64,000 bases of DNA from Sediminibacillus albus (GTDB lineage: Bacteria; Bacillota; Bacilli; Bacillales; Amphibacillaceae), in NCBI RefSeq assembly GCF_900101125.1, contig NZ_FNFL01000008.1:110309-174308 (forward strand). Direction: 5' to 3'. Position numbers and translations under genes: made by a program. The notes beneath the pieces are model-generated. The model made no database searches. It was not told the origin of the DNA and saw nothing but the letters and a program-made list of their open reading frames with translations. Below, one piece after another: positions 1-7,692 of the stretch (position 1 is the stretch's first letter; every line of letters begins with the position of its first letter).

Positions 1-1
1 T

Positions 2-997
2 CTTCAAGCTGCACTGCCAGTCCTGTTCGGAGATAATATCGGTACGACAATCACAGCTATTCTAGCTTCAATTGGTGCTACGATTGCTGCAAAACGTGCG
101 GCATTCACTCATGTTATTTTTAATGTTGTTGGGACGAGTATTTTCTTAATCTTCCTAGGACTATACTCACGCTTTGTTGTTTACTTACAACAAACTTGGG
201 ATCTTAACCCGGAAATGACTATTGCTTTTGCTCACGGCAGCTTTAATATAGCTAATACTATCATCCAGTTTCCTTTCATAGGAGCGTTGGCTTATATTGT
301 GACTAAGCTGATACCTGGGGAAGACGCAATTATCGAATATAAGCCAAAACATCTAGATCCAATTTTTATCCAGCAGTCTCCTTCTGTTGCCCTTGACCAG
401 GCAAAGGAAGAAGTTATCCGGATGGGCGAGTACGCTCACAAAGGATTGGAAGAATCCAGCTTATATTTGAACAATCATAGTCAAAAACATGCAGATATGG
501 CGTTGCAAATTGAGGGGGCACTAAATAATCTTGACAAGGAAATCACCGAATATTTAGTCAGCCTGTCAGGAACTTCTTTTTCTGATGCGGACAGCGCGAA
601 ACACTCAGCGCTAATGGATTCAGTGCGGGACATCGAAAGAATTGGCGATCACTTTGAAAATATTGTCGAACTAGTGGATTATAAAATTTCCAACAAAGTC
701 GTTGTTACTGAGCAAGCACAACAGGACTTGAATGACATGTTCGATTTAACGTTAATAACGGTAAAGCAAGCAATTAAAGCTCTTGGTGAAATGGATAGAG
801 AAGAAGCATTGGCAGTTGTCCAAAAAGAAGACCAGATTGACCAAATGGAGCGGGCATACCGTAAGAAACACATTATTAGGATGAACGAGGGATCATGTTC
901 CGGACCGGCTGGTATTGTCTTTGTTGACATTATCAGTAACCTGGAGCGTATCGGTGATCATGCTGTTAATATAGCAGAAGAAGTACTTGGTGAATAA
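2..997 (+). CDS. Na+/phosphate cotransporter, 3' part
   Basis: The reading frame is open from the first bases of the window, so the 5' part lies outside. The visible N-terminal part contains GDNIGTTITA, the glycine-rich repeat typical of the Na/Pi cotransporter (NptA/YqeW-like) family, followed by hydrophobic membrane segments. From about residue 115 of the visible part the protein is soluble and helical with two copies of an ERIGDH-type motif (near 633-648 and 945-960), the mark of a C-terminal PhoU-like domain. Known family role: sodium-driven phosphate transport across the cytoplasmic membrane. An ATG at 215 lies inside the membrane domain and is not the real start. A terminator follows directly. 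A full pst-phoU system lies 5.6 kb downstream, so two phosphate uptake routes are close together. Confidence 0.85.
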   Translation, partial: LQAALPVLFGDNIGTTITAILASIGATIAAKRAAFTHVIFNVVGTSIFLIFLGLYSRFVVYLQQTWDLNPEMTIAFAHGSFNIANTIIQFPFIGALAYIVTKLIPGEDAIIEYKPKHLDPIFIQQSPSVALDQAKEEVIRMGEYAHKGLEESSLYLNNHSQKHADMALQIEGALNNLDKEITEYLVSLSGTSFSDADSAKHSALMDSVRDIERIGDHFENIVELVDYKISNKVVVTEQAQQDLNDMFDLTLITVKQAIKALGEMDREEALAVVQKEDQIDQMERAYRKKHIIRMNEGSCSGPAGIVFVDIISNLERIGDHAVNIAEEVLGE

Positions 998-1009
998 ATG
1001 AACAGTCGG

Positions 1010-1047
1010 GAAAAGGGGCGTGGAGATGAATCTCTGCCCCTTTTCTC
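1010..1047 (+). terminator. Terminator after Na/Pi cotransporter
   Basis: The inverted repeat AAAAGGGGC / GCCCCTTTT with a 16-nt loop starts 13 bases after the stop codon. The right arm itself supplies the T run, so it fits a Rho-independent terminator. Confidence 0.8.
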
Positions 1048-1091
1048 ATTCATAAACATCGGAATGAATTTGATAAAAAGGTAAAAAACTC

Positions 1092-1120
1092 TTGAATGCT
1101 GTAAGAGGACGTGCTATATT
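1092..1120 (+). promoter_or_regulatory. Upstream SigA-type promoter of tRNA cluster
   Basis: TTGAAT and TATATT are separated by exactly 17 nt, about 130 bp upstream of the first tRNA. It would be the distal of two tandem promoters. Assigned by consensus only. Confidence 0.5.
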
Positions 1121-1157
1121 ATTTTTGTTGCCGATTTAAAAACTTTCTTTAAAACCG

Positions 1158-1186
1158 TTGACATTATTACATAAACATGATAAATT
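1158..1186 (+). promoter_or_regulatory. Proximal SigA-type promoter of tRNA cluster
   Basis: A perfect -35 TTGACA and a TAAATT -10 are separated by 17 nt, about 65 bp upstream of tRNA-Asn. The strong -35 and the position make it the likely main promoter of the tRNA operon. Confidence 0.6.
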
Positions 1187-1252
1187 ATATTTCGTCGCTT
1201 CATCGAATACTTAATAACTTAGTAAACAAAGCGTTCATTAGCATAATAATTT

Positions 1253-1327
1253 TCCACAGTAGCTCAGCGGTAGAGCAATCGGCTGTTAACCGATCGGTCG
1301 TAGGTTCGAGTCCTACCTGTGGAGCCA
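1253..1327 (+). tRNA. tRNA-Asn (GTT)
   Basis: A cloverleaf can be drawn: acceptor TCCACAG / CTGTGGA, D arm GCTC...GAGC, anticodon loop CTGTTAA with GTT, and T loop TTCGAGT. Discriminator is G and CCA is encoded. It is the first gene of a six-tRNA cluster. Confidence 0.95.
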
Positions 1328-1330
1328 TAT

Positions 1331-1407
1331 GGCGGTGTAGCTCAGCTGGCTAGAGCGTACGGTTCATACCCGTGAGGTCGGGGGTTCGATCCCCTCCGCC
1401 GCTACCA
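1331..1407 (+). tRNA. tRNA-Met (CAT), elongator type
   Basis: Acceptor GGCGGTG pairs with CGCCGCT (with G-T pairs). The anticodon loop TTCATAC carries CAT and CCA is encoded. The anticodon stem lacks the three consecutive G-C pairs of initiators, and positions 4 and 5 are G-G, not the C-C seen in CAU isoleucine tRNAs. The elongator-Met assignment is therefore preferred. Confidence 0.85.
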
Positions 1408-1416
1408 AATAATTAT

Positions 1417-1493
1417 GGCGGTCGTGGCGAAGTGGTTAACGCACCGGATTGTGGCTCCGGCATTCGTGGGTTCGATTCCCACCGGTCGCCCCA
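1417..1493 (+). tRNA. tRNA-His (GTG)
   Basis: The anticodon is GTG in loop TTGTGGC. The gene begins with the extra G at position -1 (G1417) facing discriminator C, the identity feature of bacterial tRNA-His. CCA is encoded. Confidence 0.95.
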
Positions 1494-1509
1494 TAATAAT
1501 TAATAAACT

Positions 1510-1586
1510 GGACCCTTAGCTCAGCTGGTTAGAGCTATCGGCTCATAACCGATCGGTCGCAGGTTCGAGTCCTGCAGGGTCCACCA
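1510..1586 (+). tRNA. CAT-anticodon tRNA, probably tRNA-Ile2 (lysidine type)
   Basis: Acceptor GGACCCT / AGGGTCC, loop CTCATAA with CAT, encoded CCA. The C4-G69 and C5-G68 pairs are the known recognition signature for TilS, which turns C34 into lysidine so that the tRNA reads AUA as isoleucine. The separate CAT tRNA at 1331 lacks them. An automatic tool would probably label this one Met; Ile2 is an inference from the acceptor stem. Confidence 0.7.
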
Positions 1587-1595
1587 TTTACTCGA

Positions 1596-1688
1596 GGAGG
1601 ATTACCCAAGTCTGGCTGAAGGGAGCGGTCTTGAAAACCGCCAGGGGCTTCGCGGCCCGCGGGGGTTCGAATCCCTCATCCTCCTCCA
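1596..1688 (+). tRNA. tRNA-Ser (TGA)
   Basis: Class II tRNA with a long variable arm and anticodon TGA in loop CTTGAAA. Acceptor GGAGGAT pairs with ATCCTCC; T8 and the T loop are canonical and CCA is encoded. The discriminator base (1685) is T, whereas bacterial serine tRNAs usually carry G there. Confidence 0.93.
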
Positions 1689-1886
1689 TTTACATAATGA
1701 GGTATGTTGAACGGCGAAGAAATGCTTGAATCGGCAGTTCAGCCAATTGAGAGCCAATGAGATCTTCTCGAAAACCTGCTATGTGCAGGATTGGGAGAAG
1801 CGCTTCTTCACTGGATGAGCTATAACTTAACGCACAGAACATTGGAGAAACACTTCAAGCAACATAAATAACGAACATTTTACTAT
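1689..1886 (+). other. Long structured spacer inside the tRNA cluster
   Basis: This 198-nt gap contrasts with the 3-16 nt gaps between the other tRNAs. It contains a nested hairpin (CTTCTC 1764-1769 with GAGAAG 1795-1800, inner CCTGC/GCAGG) and an overlapping 12-bp palindrome AGAAGCGCTTCT. No T run follows, so it does not look like a terminator. No open reading frame or intact tRNA is visible. It may be a processing element or a degenerate tRNA region. Confidence 0.4.
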
Positions 1887-1962
<76 letters not shown>

Positions 1963-1991
1963 TTTTACTTTATGATATACATAAATTTACG

Positions 1992-2019
1992 GACAAGCAG
2001 ATAGTTGCTTGTCTTTTTT
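1992..2019 (+). terminator. Terminator of tRNA cluster
   Basis: The perfect 8-bp stem GACAAGCA / TGCTTGTC is followed by TTTTTT, 30 nt after tRNA-Phe. Confidence 0.85.
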
Positions 2020-2165
2020 GTTTTTATCTGAACATGGAACCTTCATTAAGTTTTATTTCCATAATGCATAAAAGTTGCAAGAAAAAACTCCCTTTGATAA
2101 TCTTGGGTTAAATGGAAGGGAGAATTGAAATCCTTCCTGTACATACTAAATAAGGAGGAATTGAA

Positions 2166-2777
2166 ATGGCTAAATTTGAACTACCAGAGCTACCATACGC
2201 ATATGATGCATTGGAACCACACATTGATAAGGAAACGATGAACATTCATCACACTAAACACCATAACACTTATGTTACAAAATTAAATGGTGCAATTGAA
2301 GGGAACAGCAACTTGGAAAGCAAGTCTTTAGAACAATTGCTGGCAGACCTTGACAGTGTTCCTGCTGATATCCGTACAGCTGTCCGCAACAATGGCGGCG
2401 GCCATGCGAACCACTCTTTATTCTGGACTATTCTTTCTCCGAATGGCGGCGGCGAACCATCAGGAGAATTAGCTGATAAAATTAAAGCTAAATTTGGAAG
2501 CTTCGACAAGTTTAAAGAAGAGTTTGGAAGCGCAGCAACTGGCCGTTTTGGTTCTGGCTGGGCTTGGCTTGTTGTAAACAACGGTGAAATTGAAATTACC
2601 AGCACTCCTAATCAAGATTCACCAGTAATGGAGGGTAAGACACCTATTCTTGGCCTTGACGTTTGGGAGCATGCTTATTATCTTAAGTACCAAAATAAAC
2701 GTCCTGACTATGTTTCTGCTTTCTGGAACGTTGTTAACTGGGATGAAGTGGCTAAGCGTTACGAAGCTGCTAAGTAA
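2166..2777 (+). CDS. sodA: Superoxide dismutase (Mn type)
   Basis: A 203-aa protein, full length for the Fe/Mn superoxide dismutase family. It converts superoxide to oxygen and hydrogen peroxide in the cytoplasm. The four metal ligands are visible: His28 (in HHTKHH), His83, Asp165 and His169 (in DVWEHAYY). The GGGHANH and [10 protein letters not shown] blocks are intact. The close similarity to B. subtilis SodA and the PNQD context favour manganese, although metal choice cannot be proven from sequence. Start: ATG preceded by AAGGAGGA at 2152-2159. It is flanked by terminators on both sides and so is probably monocistronic. Position before yqgE-pbpA matches the B. subtilis locus. Confidence 0.97.
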   Translation: MAKFELPELPYAYDALEPHIDKETMNIHHTKHHNTYVTKLNGAIEGNSNLESKSLEQLLADLDSVPADIRTAVRNNGGGHANHSLFWTILSPNGGGEPSGELADKIKAKFGSFDKFKEEFGSAATGRFGSGWAWLVVNNGEIEITSTPNQDSPVMEGKTPILGLDVWEHAYYLKYQNKRPDYVSAFWNVVNWDEVAKRYEAAK

Positions 2778-2788
2778 TCTACAATTAT

Positions 2789-2826
2789 AAAAGGGCTGGA
2801 TGGCATCTGCCATCCAGCCCTTTTTG
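2789..2826 (+). terminator. Terminator of sodA
   Basis: A 13-bp stem AAGGGCTGGATGG / CCATCCAGCCCTT with a short loop, followed by a T run. Confidence 0.9.
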
Positions 2827-2940
2827 TTTTTATGTCTGCAAACGGACAATGTTCCTGTATAATCGTTTTCTCTGTATTTCCTTTGTATATCTGCCTTGGA
2901 TTAGAAAACAATAAAGATAACAGTAAAGGAGACGGGAAAT

Positions 2941-4215
2941 ATGAAGAAAACTTTGCACTTGTTACTAGGAGACATTGAGGTAGACCGTGATCTAAAGCTA
3001 CTGCTGACAATAGGCGGGTTATATTCTTTAGGTATATTTCTTTCCAATACCTTCGTAAATATCTATTTATGGAAACAATCAGGTGATTATGTCGCGATTG
3101 CACTTTATAATATTTCTATTTATATTATGCAGCCCCTCACATTTATACTAGCCGGCAGGTGGGCGAAAAAAGTTGATAGGGTGATCGTATTACGTTTAGG
3201 GGTAGTCTTTCTGTCCCTTTTTTTTATGACTGTATTAATCGTAGGCGAACAAGCAGCTACCTATAATATGATGCTGGGCGGGTTGCTTGGAATTGGGTAC
3301 GGATTTTACTGGCTTGCTTTTAATGTATTGACTTTTGAAGTAACAGAGCCTGAAACAAGGGATTTTTTTAATGGATTTCAAGGGCTCTTGCAGTCCCTGG
3401 GCGGAATGATCGGGCCTATACTTGCTGGGTATGTGATTTCTCGCCTCGAATCGTTCCAAGGCTATACTGTAATTTTCGCCATTTCCTTCTGCTTATTTAT
3501 TTCGGCAGTCGTCTGTACGTTTTTCTTGAATCGAAGATCCGCGAAGGGAGACTTCCGTTTTTTTACAATATTCAAGGAGAGGAAAAGAAATAAAGACTGG
3601 AAAAGAATTCTTTATGCCCATTCCTTTCAAGGATTGAGAGAAGGCGTCTTTGTTTTTGTCATTTCTGTGTGGGTATTTATTACTACGCAAAGTGAGTTGG
3701 CGCTTGGTACATTTAATTTAATTTTTTCTGGTTTTTCTTTTCTCTTTTATTATGCAGCAACACGATTAATCAAGCCGCGGATGCGAAAAAAGGCTATCTT
3801 TGTGGGTGGGTTATCATTGTATTTATCGCTTTATTTGATTATCCTCCATATGGATTATACAACCTTGTTAATATACGCAGGAATCATTGGCTTTTCCTAC
3901 CCGATTTTATTTGTTCCTTATGCTTCAATGACATACGATGTGATTGGCAAGGCAAGGAAAGCTGGAGAAATGAGAATAGAGTATATTGTTGTCAGAGAGG
4001 TCTTCCTCAATTTTGGAAGAATTACTTCTATTGGCTTGTTTCTGATTGCTGTTAGTTTTTATTCGGCAGAAACGGCCATCCCATATTTATTAATGGTGGT
4101 AGGAATTGGACATTTTATCATTTACTTTTTTGTGAAAGATATTGACCTGAAAGTAACCGAACCTAGAAAACAGCCAGCAGTAGCTAAAGAACTTTCTGAA
4201 GAAAAGAATAGATAG
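2941..4215 (+). CDS. yqgE: MFS-type membrane transporter YqgE
   Basis: A 424-aa polytopic membrane protein with about twelve hydrophobic segments and a charged central loop (around residues 195-225). The layout is typical of the major facilitator superfamily. The short cytoplasmic patch GRWAKKVDR after about residue 75 fits the MFS loop 2-3 signature. Its position between sodA and pbpA matches yqgE of B. subtilis. The substrate is unknown and nothing in the context indicates one. RBS AAAGGAGA lies 7 nt upstream of the ATG. The C-terminal 20 residues are hydrophilic. Confidence 0.75.
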   Translation: MKKTLHLLLGDIEVDRDLKLLLTIGGLYSLGIFLSNTFVNIYLWKQSGDYVAIALYNISIYIMQPLTFILAGRWAKKVDRVIVLRLGVVFLSLFFMTVLIVGEQAATYNMMLGGLLGIGYGFYWLAFNVLTFEVTEPETRDFFNGFQGLLQSLGGMIGPILAGYVISRLESFQGYTVIFAISFCLFISAVVCTFFLNRRSAKGDFRFFTIFKERKRNKDWKRILYAHSFQGLREGVFVFVISVWVFITTQSELALGTFNLIFSGFSFLFYYAATRLIKPRMRKKAIFVGGLSLYLSLYLIILHMDYTTLLIYAGIIGFSYPILFVPYASMTYDVIGKARKAGEMRIEYIVVREVFLNFGRITSIGLFLIAVSFYSAETAIPYLLMVVGIGHFIIYFFVKDIDLKVTEPRKQPAVAKELSEEKNR

Positions 4216-4287
4216 TGAAAGGATAGTCGCTTCCTGCTAAAGATGTTATAATCGTAGTAATGTTATTAACACAAAAGGGGGAGCGAT

Positions 4288-6420
4288 ATGGGAAAGAAAA
4301 AAAAGAAGCGAGCACAACTTCCCTTTCGTTTAAATATATTGTTTTTGTTTGTCTTTTTACTGTTTTCTGGGTTAATTCTTCAACTTGGAGTCGTGCAGAT
4401 ACTTAATGGAGAAGAAGCGCAAGACAAAATTAATCGAACAGAGAATACTGTTTCTGATATTCCTGTTCCGCGCGGCAAAATGTATGATCGATTTGGGCGC
4501 CTTGTGCTAGATAACGAGCCGGTCAGGTCGATTACTTATACACCGCCTAAACGAGGAGCTTCAGCCGAAGAAAGGCTCGACTTAGCAGAAAAATTAGCCG
4601 AATTTATTGATATAGAAGACGCTGAAGATGAAGTAAGGGAAAGAGATAAGAAAGAATACTGGTATTTATTGAACCAAAAAGAATCAGAAGACAAATTGTC
4701 TGCTGAAGAAGCAGAAGACATGGATGTATCTGAACAGTACCAGGCCATGCTTGACCGAATTACCGATGAAGAATTAGCGGAAATAGAATGGGATGATTCG
4801 CTGCTTGAAGTGATAGCCATCAAGAAAGAATTGGATGCTGCCTCAGAGTTATCCCCCCATATTGTAAAAAATGAAAATGTGACTGAAGAAGAGTATGCAC
4901 AGGTGTCTGAGCATTTAAACGAACTTACGGGTATCGATGCTACTATTGATTGGAATAGGATTTCTGCTGTGGAGGGAACCTTCCAGGACATCATCGGGAA
5001 TATTTCTACTTCAGAACGAGGAATTCCGAGTGAAAACCTTGAGTATTATTTGAGCAGGGGATACAGCCGTAACGACCGTGTTGGAACGAGCGGACTCGAA
5101 GAGCAATATGAAAGTGTTTTAAAAGGTAGAAAAGAACAGGTAGAGTACATCACCGACAGTGCTGGCAAAATCGTCAGTTCCGAGGTGGTTACGGAAGGAC
5201 AGCGCGGCAATGACTTAATGTTGTCGATTGATATGGAATTGCAGCAGGCAGTCGACAAAATCGCCAGAGAGGAACTGAAGACGGCCATTGAAATGCATCC
5301 TGCAAAAAATAAGTATATGTCAGATGCGTTGGTCGTAATGATGAATCCCCAGACTGGCGAAGTGTTGGCAATGTCTGGCCAGCACTATGACCGGGAGAAT
5401 GATGAGTACCATAATCAATCCTACCGGACATTGTATGATGCCCACAGGCCAGGATCGGCGGTTAAAGGTGCTTCTGTTTTGGCGGGCCTCGATTCCGGAG
5501 TAATCAGCCCGGGAACTGTCATCAATGATACCAAAATTAAAATAAAGGATTTGGAAAAAAGTTCATATTCCAGCAGTATTGGACATGTCGATGAAGTAGA
5601 AGCATTGGAAAAATCGTCGAACGTCTATATGTTCCATATCGCCATGCGGTTGGGCGGCGAGTTTAATTACCATTATGGAATGAATTCCATTACTTTTAAC
5701 CCGGAATCATTTACAACCATGCGTAATTACTTTAAGCAATTTGGTCTAGGTGTGGAAACAGGTATCGATTATCCCTATGAATCGACCGGTTATGTTGGCA
5801 AAGAGCCGCAGCCTGGTAATTTAATGGACTATGCGATCGGTCAGTATGATACATTTACTACTATGCAGCTGGCCCAGTATGTATCGACAATTGCCAATGA
5901 CGGCTATCGGATCCGCCCTCGACTGGTGAACGAAGTCAGACAGCCAAAAGCAAAAAAAGGCGAGCTTGGTCCTGTAATAGAAAGTTTTAATACGGATGTT
6001 CTAAACAAAATTGTGATGAATGAGCAATACCTTGACAGGGTCCATAAAGGTTTCCGCAAAGTATTTACCCAGGGAACAGCTGCTAATCATGGCTGGGCTC
6101 AATACAGTGAAAAATATAAGGTGGCTGGCAAGACCGGTACAGCAGAAAACGAAGTTTATAAGGATGGAAAGAAACTTGCAGATACGGAAAACTTGAGCCT
6201 GGTTGGCTATGCTCCCTATGATGATCCAGAAGTGGCTTTCGCAATTATTGTACCAAACAATGGAATAAGTAATAGCCAATATGATATTAACCATAAAATC
6301 GGCACAAGGATTATTGGTAAATATTTTGAGTTGAAGGAAGAAAGAGATAAAGAAGGCGTGAATTCGGAACTTTCACAAAGTGAAGAAGGCGAGCAAGAAG
6401 CAGAGGATAAGGACGAATAA
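4288..6420 (+). CDS. pbpA: Class B penicillin-binding protein PBP2A-like transpeptidase
   Basis: A 710-aa bitopic protein: basic N-terminus (KKKKKR), one membrane anchor (about 15-37), a dimerisation domain containing PRGKMYDRFGR, and a C-terminal transpeptidase domain. The catalytic motifs are present: S390-A-V-K393, S443-S-N445 and K615-T-G617. It cross-links peptidoglycan outside the membrane and in B. subtilis serves lateral wall growth and spore outgrowth. The domain between about 100 and 235 is rich in Asp and Glu, and the C-terminal tail is strongly acidic, which suits a high-salt exterior. Start ATG follows AAAGGGGGAG. It ends in a strong terminator just before the pst promoter region. 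Confidence 0.93.
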   Translation: MGKKKKKRAQLPFRLNILFLFVFLLFSGLILQLGVVQILNGEEAQDKINRTENTVSDIPVPRGKMYDRFGRLVLDNEPVRSITYTPPKRGASAEERLDLAEKLAEFIDIEDAEDEVRERDKKEYWYLLNQKESEDKLSAEEAEDMDVSEQYQAMLDRITDEELAEIEWDDSLLEVIAIKKELDAASELSPHIVKNENVTEEEYAQVSEHLNELTGIDATIDWNRISAVEGTFQDIIGNISTSERGIPSENLEYYLSRGYSRNDRVGTSGLEEQYESVLKGRKEQVEYITDSAGKIVSSEVVTEGQRGNDLMLSIDMELQQAVDKIAREELKTAIEMHPAKNKYMSDALVVMMNPQTGEVLAMSGQHYDRENDEYHNQSYRTLYDAHRPGSAVKGASVLAGLDSGVISPGTVINDTKIKIKDLEKSSYSSSIGHVDEVEALEKSSNVYMFHIAMRLGGEFNYHYGMNSITFNPESFTTMRNYFKQFGLGVETGIDYPYESTGYVGKEPQPGNLMDYAIGQYDTFTTMQLAQYVSTIANDGYRIRPRLVNEVRQPKAKKGELGPVIESFNTDVLNKIVMNEQYLDRVHKGFRKVFTQGTAANHGWAQYSEKYKVAGKTGTAENEVYKDGKKLADTENLSLVGYAPYDDPEVAFAIIVPNNGISNSQYDINHKIGTRIIGKYFELKEERDKEGVNSELSQSEEGEQEAEDKDE

Positions 6421-6441
6421 TAGTAGAAGAAGTAACAGGAA

Positions 6442-6479
6442 AGCAGCGCGTGGCAGATGCCAGGCGCTGCTTTTTTTTG
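6442..6479 (+). terminator. Terminator of pbpA
   Basis: AGCAGCGC / GCGCTGCT stem followed by eight T residues. Confidence 0.9.
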
Positions 6480-6535
6480 TTTTTTGAAATAGTTGAACGG
6501 GTTCTATCAACCTATAGTTCTTTCGTTCTATTAAA

Positions 6536-6574
6536 TTTACACTATCTTTACAAGCAGTTAACTATAACTTCAAA
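6536..6574 (+). promoter_or_regulatory. PhoP box array of the pst operon
   Basis: Four hexamers related to TT(A/T/C)ACA lie in direct repeat with exactly 5-nt gaps: TTTACA 6536, TTTACA 6547, TTAACT 6558, TTCAAA 6569. This is the known binding layout for phosphorylated PhoP of the Bacillaceae. A -10-like TAAGAT lies at 6584-6589 and there is no good -35, as expected for a PhoP-dependent promoter. Direct reading gives the repeats; activation under phosphate starvation is inferred from the family. Confidence 0.85.
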
Positions 6575-6648
6575 CTAGTACGTTAAGATGAATTTGTAGC
6601 CGGCAAAGGCAACATTCAAACTATACAAATAGTAGGGGGAACAGACGT

Positions 6649-7614
6649 ATGAAAAAAACGAAGTTATTATCAATTGCTGCATTACTTATCTTGGTGATTG
6701 GATTATTGGCAGCTTGCGGTTCGGGCAATGGAGAAGATGAAGAAACAGGTGGCAATGACCAATCGGACAGCGGAGCAAGTGCTTCAGATGATACAAGTTC
6801 AGAAGACGAAGGCGCAAGCGAAGAATCAGCTTCTGGTTCCATTACTATTTCAGGTTCTAGTGCTATGCAGCCTTTAGTAGCAGCTGCTGCAGAACAATTC
6901 ATGAGCGAAAATCCTGAAGCAGACATCCAAGTCAATGCCGGCGGCTCAGGTACAGGTCTAAGTGAAGTATCCGAAGGAACAGTTGATATTGGAAATTCTG
7001 ATGTTTTTGCGGAAGAAAAAGATGGCATTCCTGCAGATGAATTAGTTGATCATAAAGTTGCTGTGGTTGGCATGACTGCTGCTGTTCATCCAGAAGTAGG
7101 GATTGAGGATATTTCCAAAGAGGATTTGAAAAAAGTATTTACTGGTGAAATCACTAACTGGTCTGAATTAGGTGGAGCGGATGTAGATATTACTTTAGTA
7201 AACCGTCCAGATTCCTCTGGTACCCGGGCAACTTTTGTGAACTTTGGACTTGATGGCGAAACTCCAGCCGAAGGAGTAACAGAGGATTCATCAAATACCG
7301 TCAAACAAATCATAGGAGAGACGGAAGGTGCGATCGGTTACTTGGCTTTCTCTTATTTCACCGATGATTCCGTAACACCTCTGTCAATTGATGGGGTAGA
7401 AGCGTCAGATGAAAATGTTCAGAGTGGAGAATTTCCGATTTGGGCTTATCAACACTCTTACACAAATGGCGAGGCAGAAGGTTTGGCTAAAACCTTCCTG
7501 GATTACATGATGAGTGATGAAATCCAAACAGGTTTATTGCCAGAGCAAGGGTATATCGCGGCTACGAAGATGGAAGTAGAACGTGATGCGGAAGGAAACC
7601 AGACAGATAAATAA
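6649..7614 (+). CDS. pstS: Phosphate-binding lipoprotein PstS
   Basis: A 321-aa solute-binding protein of the high-affinity phosphate ABC importer. Residues 1-23 form a lipoprotein signal with the lipobox LAAC, so Cys23 would be lipidated and the protein held on the outer face of the membrane. Residues 24-63 are an acidic Ser/Glu/Asp-rich linker, unusually long and negative. The PBP fold starts at about 64 with ITISGSSAMQPL, and SSGTRATF contributes to the phosphate site in this family. First gene of the pst operon, right behind the PhoP boxes. RBS is GGGGG. A stem-loop separates it from pstC, which fits its need for higher expression than the channel genes. Confidence 0.95.
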   Translation: MKKTKLLSIAALLILVIGLLAACGSGNGEDEETGGNDQSDSGASASDDTSSEDEGASEESASGSITISGSSAMQPLVAAAAEQFMSENPEADIQVNAGGSGTGLSEVSEGTVDIGNSDVFAEEKDGIPADELVDHKVAVVGMTAAVHPEVGIEDISKEDLKKVFTGEITNWSELGGADVDITLVNRPDSSGTRATFVNFGLDGETPAEGVTEDSSNTVKQIIGETEGAIGYLAFSYFTDDSVTPLSIDGVEASDENVQSGEFPIWAYQHSYTNGEAEGLAKTFLDYMMSDEIQTGLLPEQGYIAATKMEVERDAEGNQTDK

Positions 7615-7636
7615 GAGATAAAAGAATAAAAGAAAG

Positions 7637-7667
7637 GTAGGGTAAATGCTGATAGGCATTTGCCCTA
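7637..7667 (+). promoter_or_regulatory. Intercistronic stem-loop pstS-pstC
   Basis: GTAGGGTAAATGC and GCATTTGCCCTAC form a 13-bp stem with a 5-nt loop and one G-T pair. No T run follows, so it is not a standard terminator. It most likely acts as an mRNA 3' stabiliser or processing site giving excess PstS over PstC/A/B. Inferred function. Confidence 0.7.
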
Positions 7668-7692
7668 CAATGACTTTATAGGGGTGTTAACG

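Noticed and set aside
2101..2150. Attenuator-like hairpin before sodA (CTCCCTT ... AAGGGAG)
   Set aside because: The stem is only 7 bp with a 21-nt loop and no T run; it overlaps no recognised control motif.
7660..7692. TTG start giving PstC eleven extra residues
   Set aside because: It lies in the 3' arm of the intercistronic hairpin and has no ribosome site, while ATG 7693 has GGGGTG at good spacing.
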